From: Clostridia bacterium
GTDB lineage: Bacteria > Bacillota_A > Clostridia > Oscillospirales > CAG-272
Assembly (NCBI GenBank): GCA_017542695.1
Contig: JAFXWT010000322.1
Span: forward strand, 1 to 16,062
Reading direction: 5' to 3'
Length of the DNA stretch: 16,062 nucleotides
The notes beneath the pieces were generated by a model. That model made no database searches and was not told the DNA's origin. It saw only the letters and a list, made by a program, of their open reading frames with translations. Below, in pieces: positions 1-6,678 of the stretch. The translations under genes were made by a program, and so were the position numbers. How positions within the stretch are numbered: the stretch's first letter is position 1; each line of letters starts with the position of its first letter.

Positions 1-1
1 C

Positions 2-361
2 TTTTCAAATCATCTGCTTCGCGGAAGGTATGCGCATACGGGGATCGTCAGGATGTGCGCCGGAGGCGGTACGCCGCTTAACGAAGCGCTGAACTATATT
101 CCAACGCTTCTTGGCAAACAGCCGGAGGAAGACAAACTGGTGATCGTCATTACAGACGGCGAGCCCAACGGAAGTCCCGATGATTGCGCTGCAACTGTCA
201 AAAGGTTATCCGGCACAGGAAAAGTTTACGGGCTTGCGATCGGAGGCGGAAGAGACGCTCTTCGGCGTATCTTCGGCAGCAATTGCATTATGATCGACAG
301 ACTTGATCTCTTACCGAGAGAGCTTTGTCGCATCGTGGAAAAGAATTTGATCAGGAGATGA
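2..361 (+). CDS. vWA-domain protein, C-terminal part (5' end outside window)
   Basis: The reading frame is open from the first bases of the window, so this is the C-terminal 119 residues of a longer protein. The methionine at 53 is internal. Two metal-ion-dependent adhesion site elements of a von Willebrand A domain are visible: AGGGTPLNEAL, which holds the MIDAS threonine, and VIVITDGEPNG, which holds the aspartate. The first MIDAS element (DxSxS) must lie upstream. The style resembles the CobT-like vWA proteins that usually work with a MoxR/CobS-type AAA+ ATPase to load metal or remodel a partner, so such an ATPase may lie just left of the window. Its stop overlaps the RBS region of the next gene, indicating the same operon. 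Function on the element is unknown; the vWA assignment is solid, the CobT-like subfamily less so. Confidence 0.75.
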   Translation, partial: FSNHLLRGRYAHTGIVRMCAGGGTPLNEALNYIPTLLGKQPEEDKLVIVITDGEPNGSPDDCAATVKRLSGTGKVYGLAIGGGRDALRRIFGSNCIMIDRLDLLPRELCRIVEKNLIRR

Positions 362-366
362 GGATT

Positions 367-711
367 ATGACGTGCAGATACTGCGGTCGAAAAACGTATC
401 AGACAAAAGGGGTCCACTTTATAAACGGCAAATGGTATTTGCTGAATGCGGATTACTGCGTCGAACACGGATCGTTTGTAAACAGTCGCGATTTGAAGGA
501 CGCCGAAGAGGTCACTCCGGATCCGACTGTCAGAGAACACATTCGCCTCGGACTGCACGTCCTGGTCTATCTGAAAGAAAACCAATTGATCCAGAAACCA
601 ACGGAGGGTTATGTCGGGTGTATCCTAACAAAATCCTTCCAACATAACAGAGGAATCAAGGTTCGGCTGACAGACGGAAGAGCCGGCCGTATCGTGAAGA
701 TATTGGAGTGA
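367..711 (+). CDS. Zinc-ribbon plus YwbE-type (DUF2196) protein
   Basis: A 114-residue protein. I chose ATG 367 because AGGAG at 353-357 sits nine bases upstream; ATG 358, in frame, would have no spacing. The N-terminus has CxxC (C3, C6) and a later C31/H34 pair, a plausible small zinc site. Residues about 59-114 match the YwbE/DUF2196 family: VLVYLKENQ, then PTEGYVGCILTKS, then HNRGIKVRLTDGRAGRIVKIL, the last segment being the family signature around GIKVRL.DG..GR. YwbE-type proteins are small, SH3/OB-like and of unknown biochemical role. In most bacteria they stand alone, so the added zinc-binding N-terminus is a variation. It lies between the vWA gene and a second small Cys-rich gene, with near-overlapping ends. 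Confidence 0.72.
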   Translation: MTCRYCGRKTYQTKGVHFINGKWYLLNADYCVEHGSFVNSRDLKDAEEVTPDPTVREHIRLGLHVLVYLKENQLIQKPTEGYVGCILTKSFQHNRGIKVRLTDGRAGRIVKILE

Positions 712-715
712 AAGC

Positions 716-1033
716 ATGAAAGAGACGATTTCATTTGCACCCTGGGATTTCATCGAAGTCAAGTGTTACGAACATAAATGCCCGCTTGAACTTCGGGAAG
801 TAAACGGAAGACCGTTTTATTGTTGTCCCGAAGAAGACTGCGGATTACAGGTTCCGCCGGAAATCTACGGGAAACTGCTTGACGAGACGATTCTGCGTAT
901 GAACAGGAATGCGCTCGTTGTCGGCGGCGTTTGGCATAAGAGATTCGCAGGATCGAGTTTTACCTGTACTGTGCTTTCCGCTCCTGACGGAAAGAAGCCG
1001 GAAATTGGGATAAGAAAGGTGATTATAAGATGA
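716..1033 (+). CDS. Small zinc-binding hypothetical protein
   Basis: A 105-residue protein starting at ATG 716, with GGAG at 705-708. The N-terminal half contains C17, C22 and C36-C37-P...C42 in the order CxxxxCP...CCPxxxCG, which reads as a zinc ribbon (often a truncated topoisomerase-type or restriction-type zinc finger). The C-terminal half is mixed alpha/beta with no recognisable motif. The stop overlaps the start of the next gene by four bases (ATGA at 1030-1033), which suggests translational coupling. I do not recognise a named family. A nucleic-acid-binding accessory role is an inference from the ribbon and from the neighbours. Confidence 0.6.
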   Translation: MKETISFAPWDFIEVKCYEHKCPLELREVNGRPFYCCPEEDCGLQVPPEIYGKLLDETILRMNRNALVVGGVWHKRFAGSSFTCTVLSAPDGKKPEIGIRKVIIR

Positions 1034-1527
1034 GTTTGAAGTTACATTTAGTTTTCGGGTCTCATGACAGCGACATTGTTTACTGGCGTGCATCTCTCCC
1101 TAAAAACTGCTTTACTCATTATGTCCGTGAAATCGTGAACAGCGAGAGAAATAAAGAAATTGCAATTCTGCCTGTTCCTGCTGAACGAGGGATCCTGACG
1201 AAGAAAGAGGAAGTTCAGATCATTTTCAGAACGAACGCGGAAATGCGTTTCATCCGATCTTTTCCGAAATGGAAACGTTCCGCTATGCTCAAATCAATCA
1301 TTCGAAAGCATTTGCTTGCGAATTATCATAAGGCCGGAGTCGAGGAGGAAGAGGCTTCTTTGGATCACGAACAAAAAGAGACACCCGCAGAGCACAAGGG
1401 TCTTCCGGAAAAAAGGAACGAAGAGATAAAAGAAGATAAAGTACTTGATAAAGCCGAGATCACCGACGAAGAAGACGAGATGAGTGAGGAATACAAAAAA
1501 TTTCTCCGAGAAATGGCGGGATACTGA
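1030..1527 (+). CDS. Hypothetical protein with duplicated basic domain and acidic tail
   Basis: A 165-residue protein starting at ATG 1030 inside the stop of the previous gene, with AAAGGTGA at 1016-1023. Residues 5-37 and 62-94 look like two copies of one unit: a beta strand (LHLVF / VQIIF), a short polar stretch, then a SLPK or SFPK motif followed by an amphipathic helix (HYVREIV / AMLKSII). A strand followed by helices with such spacing resembles ribbon-helix-helix proteins of ParR type, but the match is weak. Residues about 103-155 are a highly charged, Glu/Lys-rich, probably disordered segment, and the end (EEYKKFLREMAGY) could be a short binding peptide. Function is unknown; a DNA-binding or partition accessory role is a guess. 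Confidence 0.55.
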   Translation: MSLKLHLVFGSHDSDIVYWRASLPKNCFTHYVREIVNSERNKEIAILPVPAERGILTKKEEVQIIFRTNAEMRFIRSFPKWKRSAMLKSIIRKHLLANYHKAGVEEEEASLDHEQKETPAEHKGLPEKRNEEIKEDKVLDKAEITDEEDEMSEEYKKFLREMAGY

Positions 1528-1603
1528 TTGTTTTCTTGAAACGGGGTACAAATGCACAGCATATTGTAAATAACCAAATTTGAGAGAAGAAGGAGATTTT
1601 TAA

Positions 1604-2770
1604 ATGACTGACACCGAAATCGAACTCAGAAAAGCAATCTACGGGCTTTTTCGGGTGGTAAGAATGAACGCATATATGAAGCTTGCCGGAAAAGAATTTG
1701 AAAAACTGATCGACGCAACGGACTTCGCACTTGCCATATTCGAAGGCCGTCCGGGATCGGAAAAGCTGGAAAACGCCAAGAACGAGTTTGAAGCGATGGC
1801 TGAAAAGGTTCGCCAGAACTACGGAACTGCGTCGGTATCTGCGGCGTACAATTCTTTCAAGAATGCGCTTGACGATGAAACGTTTCTGAAAACGCTCGGG
1901 CTGACTGAGCCGATGTCGGCGCAGGAAAAGTCCAATCTTTTCAGCAAAGCGTTCAATTCCACTCTCGGGGCAGCCGAGAGCTGGAATGAAGACGAGGATT
2001 TTTACAGCTATTTTATAGAAAGCGTGAAGGAGATCATTATGCCGACAGAAGAATTACCTACCGAAAAAGAAACCAAGTGTCCATACTGTGACGGCGAGAC
2101 AAAAAAAGTCCCCGTATCCATTTTCTTCGGACCGCATTCTGGTAAAACGGACGGAAACGTCTGGGGCTGCGATTGCGGAGCTTACGCGAAGATGGATGAA
2201 AAGGGAAACGTCATCGGCAAACTCGGGGACGCACTGCTGCATCAGAAACGCGACCTTGTCAAAGGAGCGATCTGCGAACTCTGCGGGCTTGCGGGCCTTA
2301 CGGTATTTGAAAGTTACCGTTGGTTTTCGCTTATCACGGGAATGACCATTAAAAGAATCGAGGACGTTGAGTATCTTGATTTGCCGGCGTGCAACATCGC
2401 GCTCCGCCTATTCATCGTTGTAAAGAACGGTATCAAGGAGTCAACTGCGGACTATCCGAAGGACAGAACCGAACTGTTTATGTTCTTTGCACAAGGCGGA
2501 CGTCTGATGGTATGCAACGCGTACGGCTTTCAATGCGGAAAACTTCTGATTCCCGCTGAAGTTGGACCTGAAGGAATCCGCGTCTATGGAAAAGACGGTA
2601 TGCAGAGCATAAGCTTCTCCCCGACTCTTCAGTATGAGTTTAAGGGGGACGAGATGTTTGTCGTTCATCCGAGTGGAAAGCGGGAAAAATTCAGAATGAT
2701 GCCCGAAGCACTTAGAGAAAAGCTTTTCGAAGTCAGAGAGGATGCGCTGCTTGCGGCAAACGCAAGCTGA
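1604..2770 (+). CDS. DUF3268-type zinc-finger protein
   Basis: A 388-residue protein starting at ATG 1604, with AAGGAG eight bases upstream in an AT-rich leader. Residues 1-145 are helical and unrecognised. Residues about 159-225 hold a zinc-finger-containing domain of DUF3268 type: CPYC (C159, C162), then a strand ending in NVWGCDCGAYAK (C189, C191), then GKLGDALLHQKRD, which corresponds to the family's LGTLAD.ELR..R segment. A helical segment (SYRWFSLITG, about 238-246) follows, as in DUF3268 proteins. The C-terminal 120 residues are beta-rich and unassigned. DUF3268 proteins are found on plasmids and integrated elements and are of unknown function, presumably binding DNA or RNA. Usual family members are shorter, so the N- and C-terminal extensions are notable. 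Confidence 0.65.
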   Translation: MTDTEIELRKAIYGLFRVVRMNAYMKLAGKEFEKLIDATDFALAIFEGRPGSEKLENAKNEFEAMAEKVRQNYGTASVSAAYNSFKNALDDETFLKTLGLTEPMSAQEKSNLFSKAFNSTLGAAESWNEDEDFYSYFIESVKEIIMPTEELPTEKETKCPYCDGETKKVPVSIFFGPHSGKTDGNVWGCDCGAYAKMDEKGNVIGKLGDALLHQKRDLVKGAICELCGLAGLTVFESYRWFSLITGMTIKRIEDVEYLDLPACNIALRLFIVVKNGIKESTADYPKDRTELFMFFAQGGRLMVCNAYGFQCGKLLIPAEVGPEGIRVYGKDGMQSISFSPTLQYEFKGDEMFVVHPSGKREKFRMMPEALREKLFEVREDALLAANAS

Positions 2771-2774
2771 ACAA

Positions 2775-2790
2775 GGCTGCTTATGCAGCC
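2775..2790 (+). other. Perfect intergenic hairpin
   Basis: GGCTGC-TTAT-GCAGCC forms a six-base-pair stem with a four-base loop, directly after the stop of the DUF3268-type gene and eight bases before the ribosome binding site of the next gene. There is no T run, so it is unlikely to be a terminator. It could set mRNA stability or translation of the downstream gene. Confidence 0.45.
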
Positions 2791-2810
2791 GAACATATGG
2801 AGGTGAAGGC

Positions 2811-3068
2811 GTGAAAACATACAGAATGACGATCAACGGCCAAGAGGTGAATGTCTGTGCGAAGACAATGAATATCTCGCGCAAGCGATGTCTCGCGTTT
2901 CTTAACGGTCTGCTCAAAAAAACGAAAGAGGAATACGGTTCATACCGCTTTTTCTGGGCGGACGTTATTATGCTGAACATGCTGACGAACAGGATTCTTT
3001 ACCATGCCGACGTCGATCACATTGAAAAAACATTACAGCCAAAGAAGGAGGAAAAAGAAGATGCATAG
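2811..3068 (+). CDS. Small hypothetical protein
   Basis: An 85-residue protein. I chose GTG 2811 because it is preceded by a very strong GGAGGTGA at 2799-2806; earlier in-frame codons would overlap the upstream gene and the hairpin. The N-terminus (KTYRMTINGQEVNV) looks like a beta hairpin, followed by a basic helix (SRKRCLAFLNGLLKK) and a second helix rich in aromatic residues. The C-terminal tail is Lys/Glu-rich. Its 3' end overlaps the next start by eight bases, so the two are translationally linked. No family recognised. Confidence 0.6.
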   Translation: MKTYRMTINGQEVNVCAKTMNISRKRCLAFLNGLLKKTKEEYGSYRFFWADVIMLNMLTNRILYHADVDHIEKTLQPKKEEKEDA

Positions 3069-3333
3069 TTTCGGCCCGATAGGTTTCAACAACCATGTAA
3101 GCGTGGACGAGGTAGAAATTATATTTGCCGCGGACGCGGAGAAGCTTCGGCGTTTCCTGAAAAAAATGGGAGTCGAGAAGAACACCGATATGTTCTGCGA
3201 CGCAACGGACGGGAAGCCCGTCAAGTCCTGCATTTTACTCAAGAGCGGCAGGATAATCGCTTCCGCTCTCGGCTCGGATACGCTTGCAAAACGATTCAAC
3301 AATCAGAATAAGGAGATCGAAATCAATGAATGA
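3061..3333 (+). CDS. RemA-family (DUF370) DNA-binding-like protein
   Basis: A 90-residue protein starting at ATG 3061 behind AAGGAGG. The sequence follows the RemA/DUF370 plan: IGFNNHVSVDEVEIIF at residues 7-22 (family: IGFGN.V....I..I), a basic helix with KLRRFLKKM at 28-36 (family: ...RR....A), CDATDGKPVKSCILLKSGRIIASAL at 46-70 (family: IDAT.GR..R.VII..S..IILSA) and SDTLAKRF at 72-79 (family: ..T...R). Bacillus RemA is a ring-forming transcriptional activator of biofilm matrix genes that binds DNA through basic residues. Here the usual GRR-type basic patch reads GKPVK, so DNA contacts may differ. It sits between a small ORFan and the nucleotidyltransferase-like gene, with overlaps at both ends. 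It could be an element-borne regulator or nucleoid-like protein. Family call fairly firm, role inferred. Confidence 0.72.
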   Translation: MHSFGPIGFNNHVSVDEVEIIFAADAEKLRRFLKKMGVEKNTDMFCDATDGKPVKSCILLKSGRIIASALGSDTLAKRFNNQNKEIEINE

Positions 3334-4741
3334 AAGAAGGAAAGCCGTATGGCTTGAAATCGAAAAAGGTATCGGGCGATGCTGCCTTCACAAAAAAGCC
3401 GCCCTGAACGAGGCGATGGGTTTGACGTCAAACGTAATGTCCCTCGCAACGACAGCTCCTGAAAAGGATATCGAGGCGTTTCTCGGCGATATAAAGTTTG
3501 AAAAAAATCAGGATCGCTACTCGTTTATTTATCACGGCGTATCCGTGGATCTGACGACCTTCAGTTCCGTCACTGATAAAGAAGAGCTTTACCAAAAAAT
3601 CTTTATGCACGCTTTGACGATCGATTCAATCGGCTTTGAGTCAAACGGTAAAAAGGCGAACCGTTATCACGGGCTTCAGGACGTAGAGAATAAGGTCCTG
3701 CGGCTTACGTCGCCCGGTGTCTCCGTTTCCGAAGGTTTGATGAAGAGGATACTCACATATGTGGCGGACGGCTTCACTGTGGAAAAAGGACTCCGAGAAA
3801 AGATCGAACAGGAGCAGTATTTCAGAAGGCCTTCGTTCAGAAAAAAGCTTGCCGAGGTTTTGACGTCTCTTATGGAGGATGATTCAAAGAGTTGGTCTGA
3901 TGTCGCCAGAGTTATCGACCTCGTTTCAAATCTGGAACACAGAAAAGCGGTCGTTGCTTTTACCAAAACGAATACCGACGATAAGAACGATCCGAAGGTA
4001 AGACGTACTTATGAGTTCCTTGTTTTCGCGTTCTCCGGTGCCACTTCGAAGGAGATCACCCCTTCGCTGCAAGGCGAAAAGGCGCTCTGCTACTACGATT
4101 CCGTATGCTCAAATATCAGAATGAGGGTTAAAACTCTCGCGGATTTTAAAAATCTGAAAGAGAATTACGGCGAGGAATTTATGGAGTTGCTGTTTGACGT
4201 TCAGGAACTCTGGATGAGAGTAGAAAAAATGCCGTTCAAACGTCCATCCGAAAAGGACTTTGATCTTATGGCTCAACTGATCGCCGATCCGTCTTATTGG
4301 GCGGATGATGAAGAAAACGCGGAGGAAGAAAGCGAGCCGGAAGAAAAGAATCAGATCGAGGGGACGCTTGACGTTGCAAAGGCCATTTCCGGAGAATTCA
4401 ACGAAGAGGACTACGATGACGATATGGGTGGTCCCGTTATTGACGATTATGTCCTGGAAGAAGCAATGGAGAACGGAACGCATTCGTCCGGAGTTGCGGA
4501 AGCTGGTTATGAGTTGCCGCCAGAATCCAAGAAAGGTCACTATATCGACGACGAGGATATACAGGACGATAAAGACAGCGGCGGGCTTGATTACGAGGCT
4601 CTCGATGCAATAGAAAGAGAGGTCGCCGAACAAAGAAAAGGAGCTTCAAAACCTCAGCAGCCGGCGCCTGCGAGAAAGCCTGACGGTATCCGCGCGGCAA
4701 GAGACCATAAGAGCAACCTGTTGAACGACGGAGGAGAATGA
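3326..4741 (+). CDS. Degenerate CCA-adding/poly(A) polymerase-like protein with acidic tail
   Basis: A 471-residue protein starting at ATG 3326 (AAGGAG at 3310-3315). Residues 21-156 align in order with the head and neck of class II tRNA nucleotidyltransferases and poly(A) polymerases. LHKKAALNEAMG (21-32) falls on LVGGAVRDLLLG; VMSLATTAPEKDIEAF (37-52) on DIDLATSATPEEV..; VSVDLTTF (72-79) on the third acidic strand. HALTIDSIGF (95-104) falls on RDFTINALAY, HGLQDVENKVLR (115-126) on GGLEDLENKVIR, and the 135-153 helix ending GFTVE on the LRA.RFA..LGF.IE segment. The double Gly, both DxD aspartates (now V37 and S39) and the RD of RDFT are replaced, so catalysis is unlikely. Residues 190-330 are helical. 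From about 333 the chain is very acidic and probably disordered. Homology is an inference from motif order; function unknown. Confidence 0.62.
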   Translation: MNERRKAVWLEIEKGIGRCCLHKKAALNEAMGLTSNVMSLATTAPEKDIEAFLGDIKFEKNQDRYSFIYHGVSVDLTTFSSVTDKEELYQKIFMHALTIDSIGFESNGKKANRYHGLQDVENKVLRLTSPGVSVSEGLMKRILTYVADGFTVEKGLREKIEQEQYFRRPSFRKKLAEVLTSLMEDDSKSWSDVARVIDLVSNLEHRKAVVAFTKTNTDDKNDPKVRRTYEFLVFAFSGATSKEITPSLQGEKALCYYDSVCSNIRMRVKTLADFKNLKENYGEEFMELLFDVQELWMRVEKMPFKRPSEKDFDLMAQLIADPSYWADDEENAEEESEPEEKNQIEGTLDVAKAISGEFNEEDYDDDMGGPVIDDYVLEEAMENGTHSSGVAEAGYELPPESKKGHYIDDEDIQDDKDSGGLDYEALDAIEREVAEQRKGASKPQQPAPARKPDGIRAARDHKSNLLNDGGE

Positions 4742-4742
4742 T

Positions 4743-5150
4743 ATGCAGATTGTGTTTCTTGCCCTGATCTTTCTTTGCCTCGCGTGGATTGCGTGCGTTG
4801 CGACGTTCTTTCTGCTCTCGCTTATCAGGATCGCGGATAAATACGAGATCAAATTGCCGCTGTTCGAGGACAGAAAGCAGAAGCTGGATAATGCCGCGCT
4901 TGAAGAAGAGCGCAACGACCGCTATGACAGAATGCTTGAGCAGTTATCAGCGGAAAAGACAAAACAGCGTGAAGAAAAGCGCCAAAAGGAAGAAATCAAC
5001 TACGTGTATAACGAGCTCGACGAGCTTGACTCGCTTGAAACAAAGGAAAGCGATCCGGATGAACTGATGAAACTGCTTGAATTCGGGATTCCGGATGAAG
5101 AAATGGAGGAGATCCTCGGAAGGATCGAAACAGGATCAGAAGGCGCTTAA
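4743..5150 (+). CDS. Single-pass membrane protein with charged coiled coil
   Basis: A 135-residue protein starting at ATG 4743, two bases after the previous stop, with GGAGGAG upstream. Residues 2-28 are a strong hydrophobic segment (IVFLALIFLCLAWIACVATFFLL), an uncleaved anchor. Residues 40-95 are highly charged, rich in Glu, Lys, Arg and Gln, and suit a coiled coil in the cytoplasm. The last 40 residues are acidic with a short hydrophobic motif (LMKLLEFGIP). It may tether a partner, such as the acidic-tailed protein encoded just before it, to the membrane. No family recognised. Confidence 0.6.
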   Translation: MQIVFLALIFLCLAWIACVATFFLLSLIRIADKYEIKLPLFEDRKQKLDNAALEEERNDRYDRMLEQLSAEKTKQREEKRQKEEINYVYNELDELDSLETKESDPDELMKLLEFGIPDEEMEEILGRIETGSEGA

Positions 5151-5190
5151 CATAGGTTCTTTTGTTTGCCGAAAGGCGAGCATTTGAATA

Positions 5191-5220
5191 AATTTTAATT
5201 CTATGAAGGAGTGTTTCAAA
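5191..5220 (+). promoter_or_regulatory. Shared AT-rich translation leader, copy 1
   Basis: AATTTTAATTCTATGAAGGA continues into GTGTTTCAAA directly before ATG 5221. A nearly identical sequence precedes ATG 8684, and a diverged one stands at 11600-11630. The AAGGAG core nine bases before the ATG decides the start at 5221 rather than at the ATG at 5203, which lies within the leader. Confidence 0.5.
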
Positions 5221-5484
5221 ATGATCCAAAACAAGGTAATCAGGGAAAACGAGTTTATGCCGAGGGAAAAGATCCTTCTCTTACAGACCGTTTCAACGCT
5301 GAAACGGCTCGGCGAGAGCGAGGAACTGATCGGAAAGCTGCTTGAAAAAGCCAAGGGCGAAAAAGAGCAAATGCTTGCCGGTCTTCCCGAACAACTGACA
5401 GTCATGCAGGAAAAGTACACCGAGGAGTCCTACGGGTACACCGCCTTACAGCGACTGATCGACGATATGAACGGAGGTCGCTGA
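5221..5484 (+). CDS. Small helical hypothetical protein
   Basis: An 87-residue protein. The start at 5221 is set by AAGGAG at 5206-5211. The sequence is almost wholly helical and charged, with a leucine-rich stretch (EKILLLQTVSTLKRLG at residues 16-31) and a Lys/Glu-rich middle; it could form a helical hairpin or dimer. It ends one base before the next gene. No family recognised. Confidence 0.55.
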   Translation: MIQNKVIRENEFMPREKILLLQTVSTLKRLGESEELIGKLLEKAKGEKEQMLAGLPEQLTVMQEKYTEESYGYTALQRLIDDMNGGR

Positions 5485-5485
5485 A

Positions 5486-6658
5486 ATGGTGATTTGTGAA
5501 AAGTTCGATGACAACTACGAAAACGTCACAACCAACCGAGATGAGTTCATGAAGGAACTCAGAGAACGCTGCGGAGACACCAGCCGTTACGAAATGAAGC
5601 CCGACGAGGTGGAGTTTTACGCGGCTCAGTCTGACGGCCGAAAGATCAGTCTTCACTGGCTCGACGGCGATAAGGTCAAATCGTCCGAAGAAAATGTGCC
5701 GGACGGAATGGAGAAGCTGTGGGACAGTGCTGAAACGAACAGCATCGGGCTCGCCGCCAGATTTCCGGACGGGAACGGAGACTGCATTCTTGCGCCTTTG
5801 TCGCAGCTTTGCAAACTGTCCTTGGGCAACCGTGCCAAGTTCACCTTCAACGGTGACTGGAGCACGCCCATCAACAAGATCGCTCTTGCAAAACTTTACG
5901 AGGAAATGATCCGACGTGAAGCAAAGAAAGAGACCGTGCAGCTCATCAGCGTGTACGGGAAGGTGCAGGCGATTATGTCGGGCGTCTATTCGCCCATCGG
6001 ACACGACGAGTTCTTTGAAAAAGTCGACACCAAGCTTACGGAGCGCTACGGATCCACCGTTGCCCTGCGTCGCGGATACATTTCTCAGAAATGGTCTCGC
6101 GGAACGTGGTACATCGGAGAGTTCACGAGCGATGTGTTCAAGCAAAAGGTCGAACTGGGACTGTCCGCTATGGACAGTCAGACCGGACACAGCGGAGCGA
6201 TCTTACAGCCCGTTCTGTTTTCAGGACGAAAAAAGAGAGCGATGCTGTTTGATGATTCGTGGTACGCGAAGCATATGTCGCTGACCGAAGAGGGAATCGA
6301 GGAGGCAATCGACACCACTTATATGACCCTCAACGATAACGCGCAGAAGCTTCTCGATACCATCGGGATCAAGTTGAAGAATCCCGGTCGCTACGCCAGG
6401 AAGGTTTGCGAGGAACTCAACAAGCTGGCGAAAAGCACGAACGGCGTGCTGCTGCCTCAGAAGACGATCAACAGTTTTTTGACTGCGGTCGACGGGCTCA
6501 GCGTGATCCGTTCCAACATCGCGGTATGGGACATCATCGAAATGTTGTGGGACATTCCCGGAACGACGGGAACTTGCGAAAACCACACAGACGGTCTTAT
6601 GAAAACCGTATCCAGAGTCCTGGGCCTCAATCACCAGGCGTTGGATATGGCAAGTTAA
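5486..6658 (+). CDS. DUF932-like plasmid/phage protein
   Basis: A 390-residue protein starting at ATG 5486 with GGAGG at 5473-5477. The layout resembles DUF932/phage-plasmid-like proteins: a region like LAPLSQLCKLSLGNRAKF (102-119), which matches the family's LT..AL.QLC..LG; then VYGKVQAIMSGVYSPIGHDEFFE (155-177), which matches vRAilS.rY.pld..dvl; then a C-terminal part with RKKRAMLFDDSWYAKHMS where the family has its NGm...........H segment. DUF932 proteins are common on conjugative plasmids and ICEs, some linked to anti-defence or DNA replication, none with a proven general function. The match is by motif order only, so the family call is moderate. It has the highest apparent GC of this operon. 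Confidence 0.5.
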   Translation: MVICEKFDDNYENVTTNRDEFMKELRERCGDTSRYEMKPDEVEFYAAQSDGRKISLHWLDGDKVKSSEENVPDGMEKLWDSAETNSIGLAARFPDGNGDCILAPLSQLCKLSLGNRAKFTFNGDWSTPINKIALAKLYEEMIRREAKKETVQLISVYGKVQAIMSGVYSPIGHDEFFEKVDTKLTERYGSTVALRRGYISQKWSRGTWYIGEFTSDVFKQKVELGLSAMDSQTGHSGAILQPVLFSGRKKRAMLFDDSWYAKHMSLTEEGIEEAIDTTYMTLNDNAQKLLDTIGIKLKNPGRYARKVCEELNKLAKSTNGVLLPQKTINSFLTAVDGLSVIRSNIAVWDIIEMLWDIPGTTGTCENHTDGLMKTVSRVLGLNHQALDMAS

Positions 6659-6678
6659 TGAAAATGAGGAGAAAAGAC

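Noticed and set aside
1528..1603. Promoter with TTGAAA at 1536-1541 and TATTGT at 1562-1567
   Set aside because: The 20-base spacing is too long and the -10 match is poor; a promoter may be there but cannot be supported.
2441..2980. Minus-strand open frame of 179 codons
   Set aside because: Spans the end of the DUF3268-type gene and the small next gene; no ribosome binding site and a shadow-type composition.
5165..5182. Small GCC-GAAA-GGC hairpin as terminator
   Set aside because: Three-base stem and no T run; too weak to call.
5402..6190. Long minus-strand open frame (262 codons)
   Set aside because: Antisense to the DUF932-like gene; its product shows no recognisable motif, there is no ribosome binding site, and the + strand frame has gene-like context and RBS.
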